From an uncultured Oscillospiraceae bacterium (GTDB lineage: Bacteria; Bacillota; Clostridia; Oscillospirales; Ruminococcaceae): 5,597 bases of DNA. The notes beneath the pieces were generated by a model. The model ran no database searches. It worked only from the letters and a program-made list of their open reading frames with translations, and was not told the origin of the DNA. The stretch covers positions 1 through 5,597 of the forward strand of contig CATNEU010000117.1 in the NCBI GenBank assembly GCA_950097605.1, given 5' to 3'. Positions 1 to 5,597 of the stretch are shown in pieces. Both the position numbers and the translations under genes were made by a program. Positions within the stretch are counted from its first letter, which is position 1; each line of letters opens with the position of its first letter.

Positions 1-217
1 CTATGAACACGAGGTCGTCGAGCGCGTGTGCACGCTGATCGCGCTGCACCATACCTATGGGCTCGACGAGGGCCCCGACTATCAGATGCTAGCGGAAGCG
101 GATCTTCTGGTCCATATACAGGAGGAAAATCTGCGCCAGGATGCAATATACGCGGTGCAGCGGCATTTCCGCACACAGACGGGCCAGTTATTGCTGCAAC
201 GGCTCTATTTGCGCTGA
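1..217 (+). CDS. HD-superfamily phosphohydrolase, C-terminal fragment (5' end outside window)
   Basis: The frame is open from base 2 to a TGA at 215-217 and gives 71 residues without a start, so this is the end of a longer gene. The visible protein begins YEHEVVERVCTLIALHHTYG and continues with a DEGPDYQMLAEADLLVHI segment and an FRTQTGQLLLQRLY tail. Known family pattern: Firmicutes HD-domain metal-dependent phosphohydrolases commonly end with an HHTY...GLDYQ.L.EAD.LVN segment followed by F.T..G..LL..L, and the Asp in the EAD stretch is a likely late metal-site residue of the HD fold (inference). The HD motif itself would lie upstream, outside the window, so catalytic competence cannot be judged. 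An ATG at 26 exists but is internal to the conserved region and has no convincing ribosome binding site. The gene converges on the two-component operon and has no evident functional link to it. Substrate unknown. Confidence 0.72.
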   Translation, partial: YEHEVVERVCTLIALHHTYGLDEGPDYQMLAEADLLVHIQEENLRQDAIYAVQRHFRTQTGQLLLQRLYLR

Positions 218-234
218 ACATCCGGAATATACAG

Positions 235-280
235 GCAGGGGGCCGCCGGGAAACATAGTTGTTTCCCGGCGGCCCCCTGC
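235..280 (+). terminator. Perfect 20-bp hairpin between convergent genes, probable terminator
   Basis: Bases 235-254 and 261-280 are exact reverse complements (20 bp, GC-rich, with GGGGGCCGCCGGG at the core). They are separated by six bases, and one further A-T pair can form inside. The stem starts 17 bases after the stop of the HD-protein gene and is followed on the + strand by TTTATCTC, a short broken U-tract, so it most likely ends that transcript. On the minus strand the same hairpin would lie downstream of the response regulator gene, but the trailing sequence (CTGTATATTCC) is poorer in U. It may therefore act in both directions with unequal strength. Confidence 0.75.
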
Positions 281-346
281 TTTATCTCAAAAAAGGCGCC
301 AGACTTGCGGCCGCGCTGTGCCCCATTGTGCGACAACGCCGCATGT

Positions 347-1015
347 TCAGCTATTTTCTGCGCCCATGGCGCCGCCGCGCCTGCTGTCCCATTTCTGGTA
401 ATAGAAAATGGCAAGCTGCGTGCGGTCGCGCAGCGAGAGCTTTTCCAGCGCTGCGCTGATATAATTGCGGATGGTGCCTTCGCTCAAAAACAAACGCCCG
501 GCAATCTCGCGATTGGATAGCCCCTGTGCAACCAGCTCCACAACGGTGCCCTCCCGCTCCGAAAGGCCAAAATCTTCGGGGCCCTTCGCAGCCTGCCGCT
601 GTCCGGAAGAGAGGATCTCCGGCAGCTTGGACACCACCTCGTCGCCAAATACGCTCTGGCCGAGCTCCACGGCGCGCAGGGCCGGGACAATGCTTTCAAA
701 GTGCTGCTTGAGGATATAGCCTTTGGCGCCGATGCGCAGCGCATCGGCGATATAGGCGTCGTCCGAAAAGGTGGTCAGAAACAGGATTTTGGCCGCGGGG
801 TCGGTTTGCAGGATGCGTTCCGCGGCTTGGATGCCCGTGATGCCCTGCATGCGAATGTCCATCAGCAGGATATCCGGCTGGTGCAGCTCGTATAGGGAAA
901 CGGCCTCCTCGCCGCTGTGTCCGAGCGCCGCCACCGTGATATCCCCGGCGGCGCCCGCAATGGTTTTAAGCGAGGCAGCCACCAGGCGGTCGTCGTCGAT
1001 GATTACAATTTTCAT
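347..1015 (-). CDS. NarL/LuxR-family two-component response regulator
   Basis: This 222-residue protein is the usual length for a NarL-type regulator. Residues 1-115 are a receiver domain: acidic pocket D7/D8 in MKIVIIDDD, phosphoacceptor D53 in MDIRM, switch Thr at 81-82 (LTTF) and conserved Lys at 103 (ILK). Residues about 149-205 are a LuxR-type helix-turn-helix (LSEREGTVVELVAQGLSNREIAGRLFLSEGTIRNYI..., residues 151-186), the DNA-binding part. ATG at 1015 was chosen because AAAGGAGG lies just upstream (1027-1020) and the receiver fold starts there; a longer in-frame start at 1066 would lie within the kinase gene. The start overlaps the kinase stop as ATGA, indicating translational coupling. 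Inference: phosphorylated by the neighbouring kinase, it binds the divergent control region at 2098-2370 and activates the exporter genes, perhaps also its own operon. Confidence 0.95.
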   Translation of the reverse strand: MKIVIIDDDRLVAASLKTIAGAAGDITVAALGHSGEEAVSLYELHQPDILLMDIRMQGITGIQAAERILQTDPAAKILFLTTFSDDAYIADALRIGAKGYILKQHFESIVPALRAVELGQSVFGDEVVSKLPEILSSGQRQAAKGPEDFGLSEREGTVVELVAQGLSNREIAGRLFLSEGTIRNYISAALEKLSLRDRTQLAIFYYQKWDSRRGGAMGAENS

Positions 1016-2097
1016 AGCGCCTCCTTTATCATAAGGGCTTTTTTGGTGAACGAGATGAAGAGGCAAAAGCCCTGTGTATGGTCGATATGCAGGTGCCCTT
1101 CCAATGCGGCCACGCGCTGGGCGATGCTGTCGAGCCCCATGCCGGAAGCGTCTGCTGCCGTGGACTGCGTTCCGTTGTCCCGGATGATGAGCTGCACGAG
1201 CTGGGGGTGTTCCAGCAGAGAAACCGTGACTTGGGTTGCGTTGGAGTGTTTCATGACGTTGTGCAGCGCCTCGCGGACAATCGAAAGAACCGCATAGCGG
1301 GCCTTGGCGGGCAGCTCCGAGGTGAGCTCGTAACAGAGCGCAGCGCGGCAGAACTGAAACGCCCGGACCAGCGCGTCGAGCTGCGCATAGAGGTCCAGCG
1401 ATTCCTCGTGCAGCCCATGCACGCTTTGGCGGATCGAGTTCATACCCTGGTCCAGCGTTTCTTTAACGGCTTGCAGACTGTCCTGCAACGCGGGATCGTC
1501 CGTTACGGTCAGCAGCGCGCCGATTTGCAGGATCGAACTGGAGAGCAGGTGTCCAACGGTATCGTGGATGTCCCTGGCAATGCGTCCGCGTTCGCGCAGC
1601 GTGGCGAGGCGCACCTCATAGTCCTGCGATTCGATCAGTTGTTCCACGCGGCTTTCGAGCTTGCGGGACAGCTCGGTCAAGTCGTCGCGCTGGCGGATGT
1701 TTTCCTTCTGCAGCGCGTCCGCGTCCCGGTTGCGCTGCACGCCGCGCCAGCCTGCGGCGAACACAAGCAGCAAAACAGCGCAGATAGGCGGGGAAATTGC
1801 CTGCCAGTGCACAACCAGCGGCACGGGAAACAAAAGCGCCGCAAACGGGTATTTGGTCTGCAAGGGCGCCAGCGCAAACAATGGCAGGAAAAATGCGCAG
1901 GGCGCGTAGAGCAAGGCTGCCGCAAGCCATCCAAAGCTGATGGATAGGCGCAGCGTCCCATTGGAAACATATTCGGAAAAACCGCCCGCAGCAACCGCCG
2001 CCAAAGCGGGTATGACAGCCTCCTGCGGCGGCAGGCGCAGAAACGACGCGGCGGCGCACAGGGCGAGTACAACCGTTTTGTCCAGCAACTGGTTCAT
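1012..2097 (-). CDS. Membrane sensor histidine kinase, DesK/NarX-type (HisKA_3)
   Basis: This is a 361-residue kinase. Residues 1-118 are almost wholly hydrophobic and form about four to five membrane segments (near 8-22, 26-40, 52-75, 83-97, 103-118) with no sizeable outside domain, so sensing is probably within the membrane. Residues about 122-168 are charged and heptad-like, suggesting a signalling coiled coil. The H-box ERGRIARDIHDTVGH (169-183) carries phosphoacceptor H178 followed by a DxxxH motif (D179-H183), the HisKA_3 form linked to phosphatase activity on the partner regulator. The HATPase domain shows an N-box REALHNVMKHS (275-285, N280), RDNGT (306-310) and GMGLDSIAQRV (319-329). 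ATG at 2097 follows AAGGGGG (2113-2107) by nine bases; an upstream extension to 2229 would run through the promoter region. The 3' end overlaps the regulator gene by four bases. The signal is unknown; a membrane-active compound or membrane state fits the architecture. Confidence 0.94.
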   Translation of the reverse strand: MNQLLDKTVVLALCAAASFLRLPPQEAVIPALAAVAAGGFSEYVSNGTLRLSISFGWLAAALLYAPCAFFLPLFALAPLQTKYPFAALLFPVPLVVHWQAISPPICAVLLLVFAAGWRGVQRNRDADALQKENIRQRDDLTELSRKLESRVEQLIESQDYEVRLATLRERGRIARDIHDTVGHLLSSSILQIGALLTVTDDPALQDSLQAVKETLDQGMNSIRQSVHGLHEESLDLYAQLDALVRAFQFCRAALCYELTSELPAKARYAVLSIVREALHNVMKHSNATQVTVSLLEHPQLVQLIIRDNGTQSTAADASGMGLDSIAQRVAALEGHLHIDHTQGFCLFISFTKKALMIKEAL

Positions 2098-2166
2098 GGT
2101 GCGAAGCCCCCTTATCTGGGTATTCCGGATGATGGCGCACGGCGTGCGTGCAATGAGGAGTTTGCC

Positions 2167-2184
2167 GATAGTACTATCATAACA
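2167..2184 (-). promoter_or_regulatory. Probable extended -10 promoter of the kinase-regulator operon with a 12-bp palindrome
   Basis: Read on the minus strand, TGTTATGAT (2184-2176) is an extended -10 element (TG-n-TATGAT). No good -35 hexamer is present at the expected distance, which is common for extended -10 promoters; TTCTGC is the nearest candidate. Transcription would begin near 2169, leaving a leader of about 70 bases before the ATG at 2097. The perfect palindrome GATAGTACTATC (2167-2178) covers the -10 edge and the likely start point, a position where a bound protein would block initiation. Promoter assignment is by eye. Confidence 0.5.
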
Positions 2185-2223
2185 CACGCCGCAAGCACGC
2201 AGAACCAGGCGCGGCAAAAAAAC

Positions 2224-2253
2224 TGACAAATGTCATAGCCGCATTGTGACAAA
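2224..2253 (+). promoter_or_regulatory. Candidate response-regulator operator: TGACAAA repeats
   Basis: TGACAAATGTCA (2224-2235) is a dyad, TGACA-AA-TGTCA. The heptamer TGACAAA recurs at 2247-2253, 23 bases later (about two helical turns), inside TTGTGACAA (2244-2252), itself a short dyad. Both sites lie upstream of the -35 of the exporter promoter, with centres roughly 65 and 47 bases before the predicted start, the usual place for an activator of the NarL/LuxR class. An A7 run (2216-2222) adjoins the first site. Binding by the neighbouring regulator is inference. Confidence 0.45.
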
Positions 2254-2260
2254 CTGCACT

Positions 2261-2288
2261 TTGCACCGGCGCCGGCTTACGGTACAAT
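2261..2288 (+). promoter_or_regulatory. Probable sigma-A-type promoter of the ABC exporter operon
   Basis: TTGCAC (2261-2266) and TACAAT (2283-2288) are spaced by 16 bases and resemble -35 and -10 hexamers; transcription would begin near 2295. The spacer is very GC-rich and contains the palindrome CCGGCGCCGG (2266-2275). The short spacer and imperfect -35 suggest a promoter that needs an activator. The leader to the ATG at 2371 is about 75 bases, with no clear hairpin or small ORF seen. Confidence 0.6.
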
Positions 2289-2370
2289 ACAGACAGACGC
2301 CGCAGCGCGCTTTCGGGTGCGGGCGGCGCATGCACATAAATATAGTCAGATAGGAAACGGGGTGGGCCCT

Positions 2371-3303
2371 ATGGTGGTCAAAATTGAAAACCTGGTCAAA
2401 CGATATGGCAAGCTGATTGCGCTGGATCATCTGAACCTGCAAATACGTGAGGGGGAGATCTTCGGCCTGCTGGGGCCGAACGGCTCCGGCAAGACAACGG
2501 CAATCAACTGCATGCTCTCGCTGCTGCAATATGACAAGGGCAGCGTGCAGATTTTTGGGAAAGAAATGGCCCCGACGGCCTATGACCTCAAACGGGAAAT
2601 CGGCATTGTGATGCAAAACGTCGCGGTGTTCGACGAACTGACGGTCCGGCAGAACGTCGATTACTTTTGCGGCCTGTATGTGACCGACCGGAACCGGCGC
2701 AGAGGACTTGTGAAGCAGGCAATCCAGTTTGTCGGACTGGAAGAATACGAAAAGTTTCTGCCCAAAAAGCTCAGCGGCGGCCTGCTGCGGCGGCTGAACA
2801 TCGCCTGTGGTATCGCGCACCGGCCGCGGCTAATCATCCTCGACGAACCCACTGTCGCAGTCGATCCGCAGAGCCGCAATTCGATTCTTGAGGGGATCCG
2901 GCAGCTTGGGCGCGAGGGCGCCACGGTGATCTACACCTCGCACTATATGGAGGAAGTGGAACAGCTCTGCACCCGGATTGCGATTCTGGACCAAGGCAGG
3001 GTGATCGCGGAGGGGACCAAAGAGGAGCTCAAATCTATGATTTCTGTCGGCGAGAAAATTGTTGTGGAGGCGTTTGGCGTTTCTGAATCGGCGCTGGAGG
3101 CGCTGCGTGCGCTGCCCGGCGTTGCAGCGGTGGAATACTGTGATGAAAAGCTGACCGTGCGCTCCGAGCGCGGGGGGAGCAATCTGACGCGCGTCGCGGC
3201 GTTTATCACCGAGCAGGGAATCGGCTATGGCAGAATCTACTCCGAGCTGCCGACGCTCAACGACGTTTTTCTCGAGATCACCGGAAAAGCGTTGCGGGAC
3301 TGA
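2371..3303 (+). CDS. ABC-2 exporter ATP-binding protein (DrrA/LnrL-like)
   Basis: This 310-residue protein powers export through the two permeases encoded next. Motifs in order: Walker A GPNGSGKT (35-42), Q-loop Q82 in MQNVAVFDELTV, signature LSGGLLRRL (134-142), Walker B LIILDEP with catalytic E159, D-loop region TVAVDPQSRN (161-170) and switch His H191 in SHYMEEVE. All residues needed for ATP hydrolysis are present. Residues about 225-310 form the extra C-terminal domain of DrrA-type ATPases, ending in the typical TLNDVFLEITGKALRD. ATG at 2371 has GGGGTG (2359-2364) six bases upstream; a GTG at 2362 behind AGGAAA (2352-2357) is a real alternative adding three residues, while the GTG at 2317 would extend into the leader. 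It is first gene of the exporter operon, 14 bases before the first permease. The family exports peptides, polyenes, anthracyclines and similar compounds; the substrate here is unknown. Confidence 0.95.
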   Translation: MVVKIENLVKRYGKLIALDHLNLQIREGEIFGLLGPNGSGKTTAINCMLSLLQYDKGSVQIFGKEMAPTAYDLKREIGIVMQNVAVFDELTVRQNVDYFCGLYVTDRNRRRGLVKQAIQFVGLEEYEKFLPKKLSGGLLRRLNIACGIAHRPRLIILDEPTVAVDPQSRNSILEGIRQLGREGATVIYTSHYMEEVEQLCTRIAILDQGRVIAEGTKEELKSMISVGEKIVVEAFGVSESALEALRALPGVAAVEYCDEKLTVRSERGGSNLTRVAAFITEQGIGYGRIYSELPTLNDVFLEITGKALRD

Positions 3304-3317
3304 AAGGAGGGGTTCGG

Positions 3318-4427
3318 ATGTTCTGGCATGTATTCCGCTATAAAATTGTTTGTATGCTGCGGGACCGGCTCACGCTTTTCTGGACGTTTTTGTTTCCAAT
3401 CCTGCTGTCGGTGCTGTTTTATCTCGCGTTTAACAACATCACGGCCGAGGAGGCGTTTCAAAAACTGCCGGTTGCGGTTGTGGGCGGCAGCGATGCGGCC
3501 GGGCTTCGCACGGTGATGGACGAAACGGAGCTATTTACGGTCACTGAAGCGACCGCCGCGCAGGCCGAAGAGCTGCTTGCGCGCGGCGAGGTGACCGGCG
3601 TGCTCACCGCCGGCGACCCACCGGTGCTCACGCTTTCGGGCGAGGGCATCGACCAGACGATTCTCTCGTCGTTTTTGGACGCCTATGAGCAGACCCGTGC
3701 GACGCTTGGCCGGATTGCCCGCGAAAACCCCCAGGCGCTGGCGGACGGCGTTTTGCAGGCGCTGGATACCGGCCGGTATATCGAAAGCGTCCCGCCCGGA
3801 AACGGCGCCGACGTATCGGTCGTTCTGTTTTATACGCTGCTGGCGATGACCTGCCTGCTGGGCGGTACGCTCTCCTGCGCGGATGTCGCGAACGTCCAGG
3901 CCAACCAGTCGGCGCGGGCCGCCCGGCAGGCCGCGTCGCCCGCGCACAAGATGAAGTTGTATCTTGGAATGGCCCTGGCGACGTTTGCAGTTCACTTTGC
4001 ATCGGTTCTGCTGGTGTTCTTGTTTATCTCCCAAGTGCTCGGCGTCGCGTTCGGCGCGCATATCGGGTATATCCTGCTGCTGTGCTTTGTAAGCTGTTTT
4101 GCGAGCGTCACGCTTGGAGCGATGGTCGGCGCGCTGACCAAGAGGTCCGAGAATGTGAAGGTGGCGTTTTTGGTGGCGTTTACGCTGGTGTGCTGCTTCT
4201 TCGCGGGCATGATGAGCCCGGATATCAAGTACCTTGTGCAGTACCATGCGCCTGTGCTGTCCTATATAAACCCGGCAAACCTCGTGTCGGACGGGTTTTA
4301 CGCGCTGTATTTCTACACGTCGTTTGACCGCTATTTTGTGAACCTTTCGATCCTGGCGGGCTTCGGTGTGGTGTTTGGGCTGGTGGCCTATCTGATTTTG
4401 AGGAGGCAGCGATATGCAAGCGTTTAA
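3318..4427 (+). CDS. ABC-2 type permease, first subunit (LnrM-like)
   Basis: This 369-residue membrane protein has the ABC-2 layout: a short N-terminal amphipathic stretch, a first membrane segment (about 19-37), a large outside domain (about 38-163), then five more segments (about 165-186, 213-240, 250-272, 281-299, 342-361). The segment SYINPANLVSDGFYALYFY (315-333) before the last helix is the familiar NPA-x-L-x-x-D-x-FYAL motif of drug and antibiotic ABC-2 permeases. The start has AAAGGAGG (3304-3310 region) just after the ATPase stop, giving strong, closely coupled translation. It probably pairs with the second permease to form a heterodimeric channel driven by the upstream ATPase. The two permeases share topology but little visible sequence identity, so they are not a recent duplication. 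Confidence 0.92.
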   Translation: MFWHVFRYKIVCMLRDRLTLFWTFLFPILLSVLFYLAFNNITAEEAFQKLPVAVVGGSDAAGLRTVMDETELFTVTEATAAQAEELLARGEVTGVLTAGDPPVLTLSGEGIDQTILSSFLDAYEQTRATLGRIARENPQALADGVLQALDTGRYIESVPPGNGADVSVVLFYTLLAMTCLLGGTLSCADVANVQANQSARAARQAASPAHKMKLYLGMALATFAVHFASVLLVFLFISQVLGVAFGAHIGYILLLCFVSCFASVTLGAMVGALTKRSENVKVAFLVAFTLVCCFFAGMMSPDIKYLVQYHAPVLSYINPANLVSDGFYALYFYTSFDRYFVNLSILAGFGVVFGLVAYLILRRQRYASV

Positions 4428-5577
4428 ATTGTATTTCCGCGTGATTGCCCGTGGCTCCGCGGCAACAATCGGCGTCTATTTCGTCCTCTTCAGCCTGCTG
4501 GTGTTTATGTTCAGCTCCATGGAGGGCAAGACTGCCAACCTCGACAGCTACCAGGCCAGAAAGGTGAACACCATCCTGGTTAACCGGGATGATTCCGAAT
4601 TGTCAAACGGCTTGGCGGCGTTTTTAGAGGAGAATGCGAATCTGGTGGCGTTCACAGACCGGCCGCAGGAGATCTCGGATGCGCTGTTTTACCGTGCGGC
4701 GGAATATGCGCTGACGATTCCGGCGGGCTACGGCGACGCGTTTTGGAGCGGGACGCCGGTGCCGCTGCAAACGACGGTGATCCCGGACAGCGCGAGCGGC
4801 AGGATGATGGATGGGCTGGTGCGGCAGTATCTGCAGACCGTGGAGCTCTACCATACGGCCGCGCCGGATAAGCCGCTGTCTGTAGTCCTCGAGGAAGCCC
4901 AGGACGACCTTGCGGTTCGCGCGCAGGTCGAGATGTCGGCTTCCGCCTCCGCGGGGGACACGCCGCTGCACAGTTTTTTCAACTATCTTTCCTATCCGCT
5001 GCTTGCGGTGCTCTGTTTCAGCATCACATCTGCAATGCTGGTGGTGGGCCGCAGGGACGTCAGACAACGGTCCCTCTGTGCGCCGGTGCGCCCGGCCTCG
5101 TATGCCTGGCAGATGTTTTTGGGCAACGCGGTGTTGTCGCTGGTAATCTGGGCAATGTATATCGTGTATGCCATGGTGCTGCACGGCGGAACGCTGTTTA
5201 CACAGGAGGGCCTGCTGCTGGTGGCAAACTCGCTGCTGTTTGCCGTTGTCAGCCTGGCGCTGGGCTTTTTGGCAAGCAGCATTGTCACGGTGAAAACCGC
5301 AGCGGCGCTCTGCAATACGCTGGCGCTGGGCTTCTGCTTCCTTGGCGGCGCGTTTGTGCCCCAAAACCTGCTGAGCCAGACGGTTCGGAATATCGCGGTT
5401 GTCGACCCTGTGTTCTGGTTTATCAAATCCAACGACATCATCTGCTCTTTGCAGACATATGATGCGCAGACACTGCGGCCGGTATTTCTCAATATGCTGG
5501 TGCTCGTCCTGTTTGCCGCTGCGTTTCTGGCGGTGGCGCTGCTGACGTCTAAGTACCACAAAAAACAGGTGCACTGA
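4414..5577 (+). CDS. ABC-2 type permease, second subunit (LnrN-like)
   Basis: This 387-residue protein has the same topology as its neighbour: membrane segment at about 17-35, outside domain about 36-187, then five segments (about 188-212, 231-256, 265-289, 297-318, 357-377). The cytoplasmic loop GRRDVRQRSLCAPVRPASY (212-230) and the GGAFVPQNLLSQTVRNIAVVDPVFWF stretch (311-336) match the ABC-2 family pattern in which a G-G-x-F-x-P segment and a late D/N-P-x-x-W segment are conserved. The ATG follows AGGAGG (4401-4406) by seven bases and overlaps the first permease by 14 bases, so the two are probably made in equal amounts. The outside domain begins VNTILVNRDDSELSNGLAAFLEEN (51-74), a form seen in ABC-2 permeases that pair as M and N subunits. 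The tail is basic (KYHKKQVH). Confidence 0.92.
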   Translation: MQAFKLYFRVIARGSAATIGVYFVLFSLLVFMFSSMEGKTANLDSYQARKVNTILVNRDDSELSNGLAAFLEENANLVAFTDRPQEISDALFYRAAEYALTIPAGYGDAFWSGTPVPLQTTVIPDSASGRMMDGLVRQYLQTVELYHTAAPDKPLSVVLEEAQDDLAVRAQVEMSASASAGDTPLHSFFNYLSYPLLAVLCFSITSAMLVVGRRDVRQRSLCAPVRPASYAWQMFLGNAVLSLVIWAMYIVYAMVLHGGTLFTQEGLLLVANSLLFAVVSLALGFLASSIVTVKTAAALCNTLALGFCFLGGAFVPQNLLSQTVRNIAVVDPVFWFIKSNDIICSLQTYDAQTLRPVFLNMLVLVLFAAAFLAVALLTSKYHKKQVH

Positions 5578-5597
5578 ATGCGGCTGCTGCGCATCAT
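5578..5597 (+). CDS. Possible start of a further operon gene (only six codons visible)
   Basis: An ATG begins at the base after the TGA of the second permease and reads MRLLRI before the window ends. AGGTG (5567-5571) lies six bases upstream, a usable ribosome binding site, and the adjacent stop/start arrangement is typical of coupled genes. Too little is visible to name a product; it could equally be chance. Confidence 0.4.

Noticed and set aside
289..294. T6 run on the minus strand after GGCGCC, as a separate terminator for the response regulator
   Set aside because: I could not find a clean stem directly before it; only weak partial pairings exist. The perfect hairpin at 235-280 is the better candidate.
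1078..1947. A 289-codon open frame on the + strand opposite the kinase gene
   Set aside because: It is fully antisense to a kinase with all expected motifs. Its translation is rich in Arg, Gln and His with no recognisable domain, as expected when GC-rich coding DNA is read on the wrong strand.
2141..2190. Imperfect inverted repeat GGCGTGCGT (2141-2149) and ACACACGCC (2182-2190) around the kinase promoter
   Set aside because: The arms contain a mismatch, are far apart, and only one arm would be in the predicted transcript, so a hairpin is unlikely. Simple GC/GT-rich sequence explains it.
2233..2820. A 195-codon minus-strand open frame reaching into the divergent control region
   Set aside because: It runs antisense across the Walker A and Q-loop coding part of the ATPase and shows no domain; its end lies within the promoter region.
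3531..4247. A 238-codon open frame on the minus strand opposite the first permease
   Set aside because: Same Arg/Gln/His-rich composition, no ribosome binding site of note, and antisense to a convincing permease.
4624..5574. A 316-codon open frame on the minus strand opposite the second permease
   Set aside because: The protein is dominated by Arg, Gln and His, has no membrane segments or motifs, and mirrors the codon bias of the permease gene. It is a shadow.
1..5597. CRISPR arrays, tRNA or rRNA genes, insertion sequences, attachment sites
   Set aside because: No regularly spaced repeats, tRNA-like cloverleaf, transposase frame or flanking duplications were seen on either strand.

Overview
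The window looks like chromosomal DNA from a GC-rich, low-redundancy Gram-positive anaerobe, most likely a member of the Clostridia (Oscillospiraceae/Ruminococcaceae-like). The evidence is strong AGGAGG-type ribosome binding sites, dense gene packing, high-GC codon use, and proteins that read as Firmicutes families. This taxonomic placement is inference from gene style only; no marker gene is present.

Layout: (1) bases 1-217 hold the 3' end of a + strand gene for an HD-superfamily phosphohydrolase. (2) Bases 218-346 are a convergent intergenic gap with a perfect 20-bp hairpin that probably ends transcription. (3) Bases 347-2097, minus strand, hold a two-gene operon: a NarL/LuxR-family response regulator and, upstream of it in the transcript, a DesK/NarX-type (HisKA_3) membrane histidine kinase. 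The two genes overlap by ATGA. (4) Bases 2098-2370 are a divergent control region with a recognisable promoter in each direction and several small dyads and repeats. (5) Bases 2371-5577, + strand, encode an ABC-2 exporter: a DrrA-like ATPase followed by two different ABC-2 permeases, the two permease genes overlapping by 14 bases. (6) A further reading frame may begin at 5578, directly after the last stop codon.

The reading that fits best is a self-contained sense-and-export module: kinase and regulator sense a membrane-active compound or membrane stress and switch on the divergent exporter. The gene set matches the known Bacillus subtilis LnrJK-LnrLMN (YfiJK-YfiLMN) arrangement for linearmycin resistance, and more generally Firmicutes DesK/LuxR-type two-component systems beside ABC-2 transporters. 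The substrate cannot be read from the sequence. The parts that look least described are the candidate operators in the divergent control region; I see no clear sign of an entirely new class of system.
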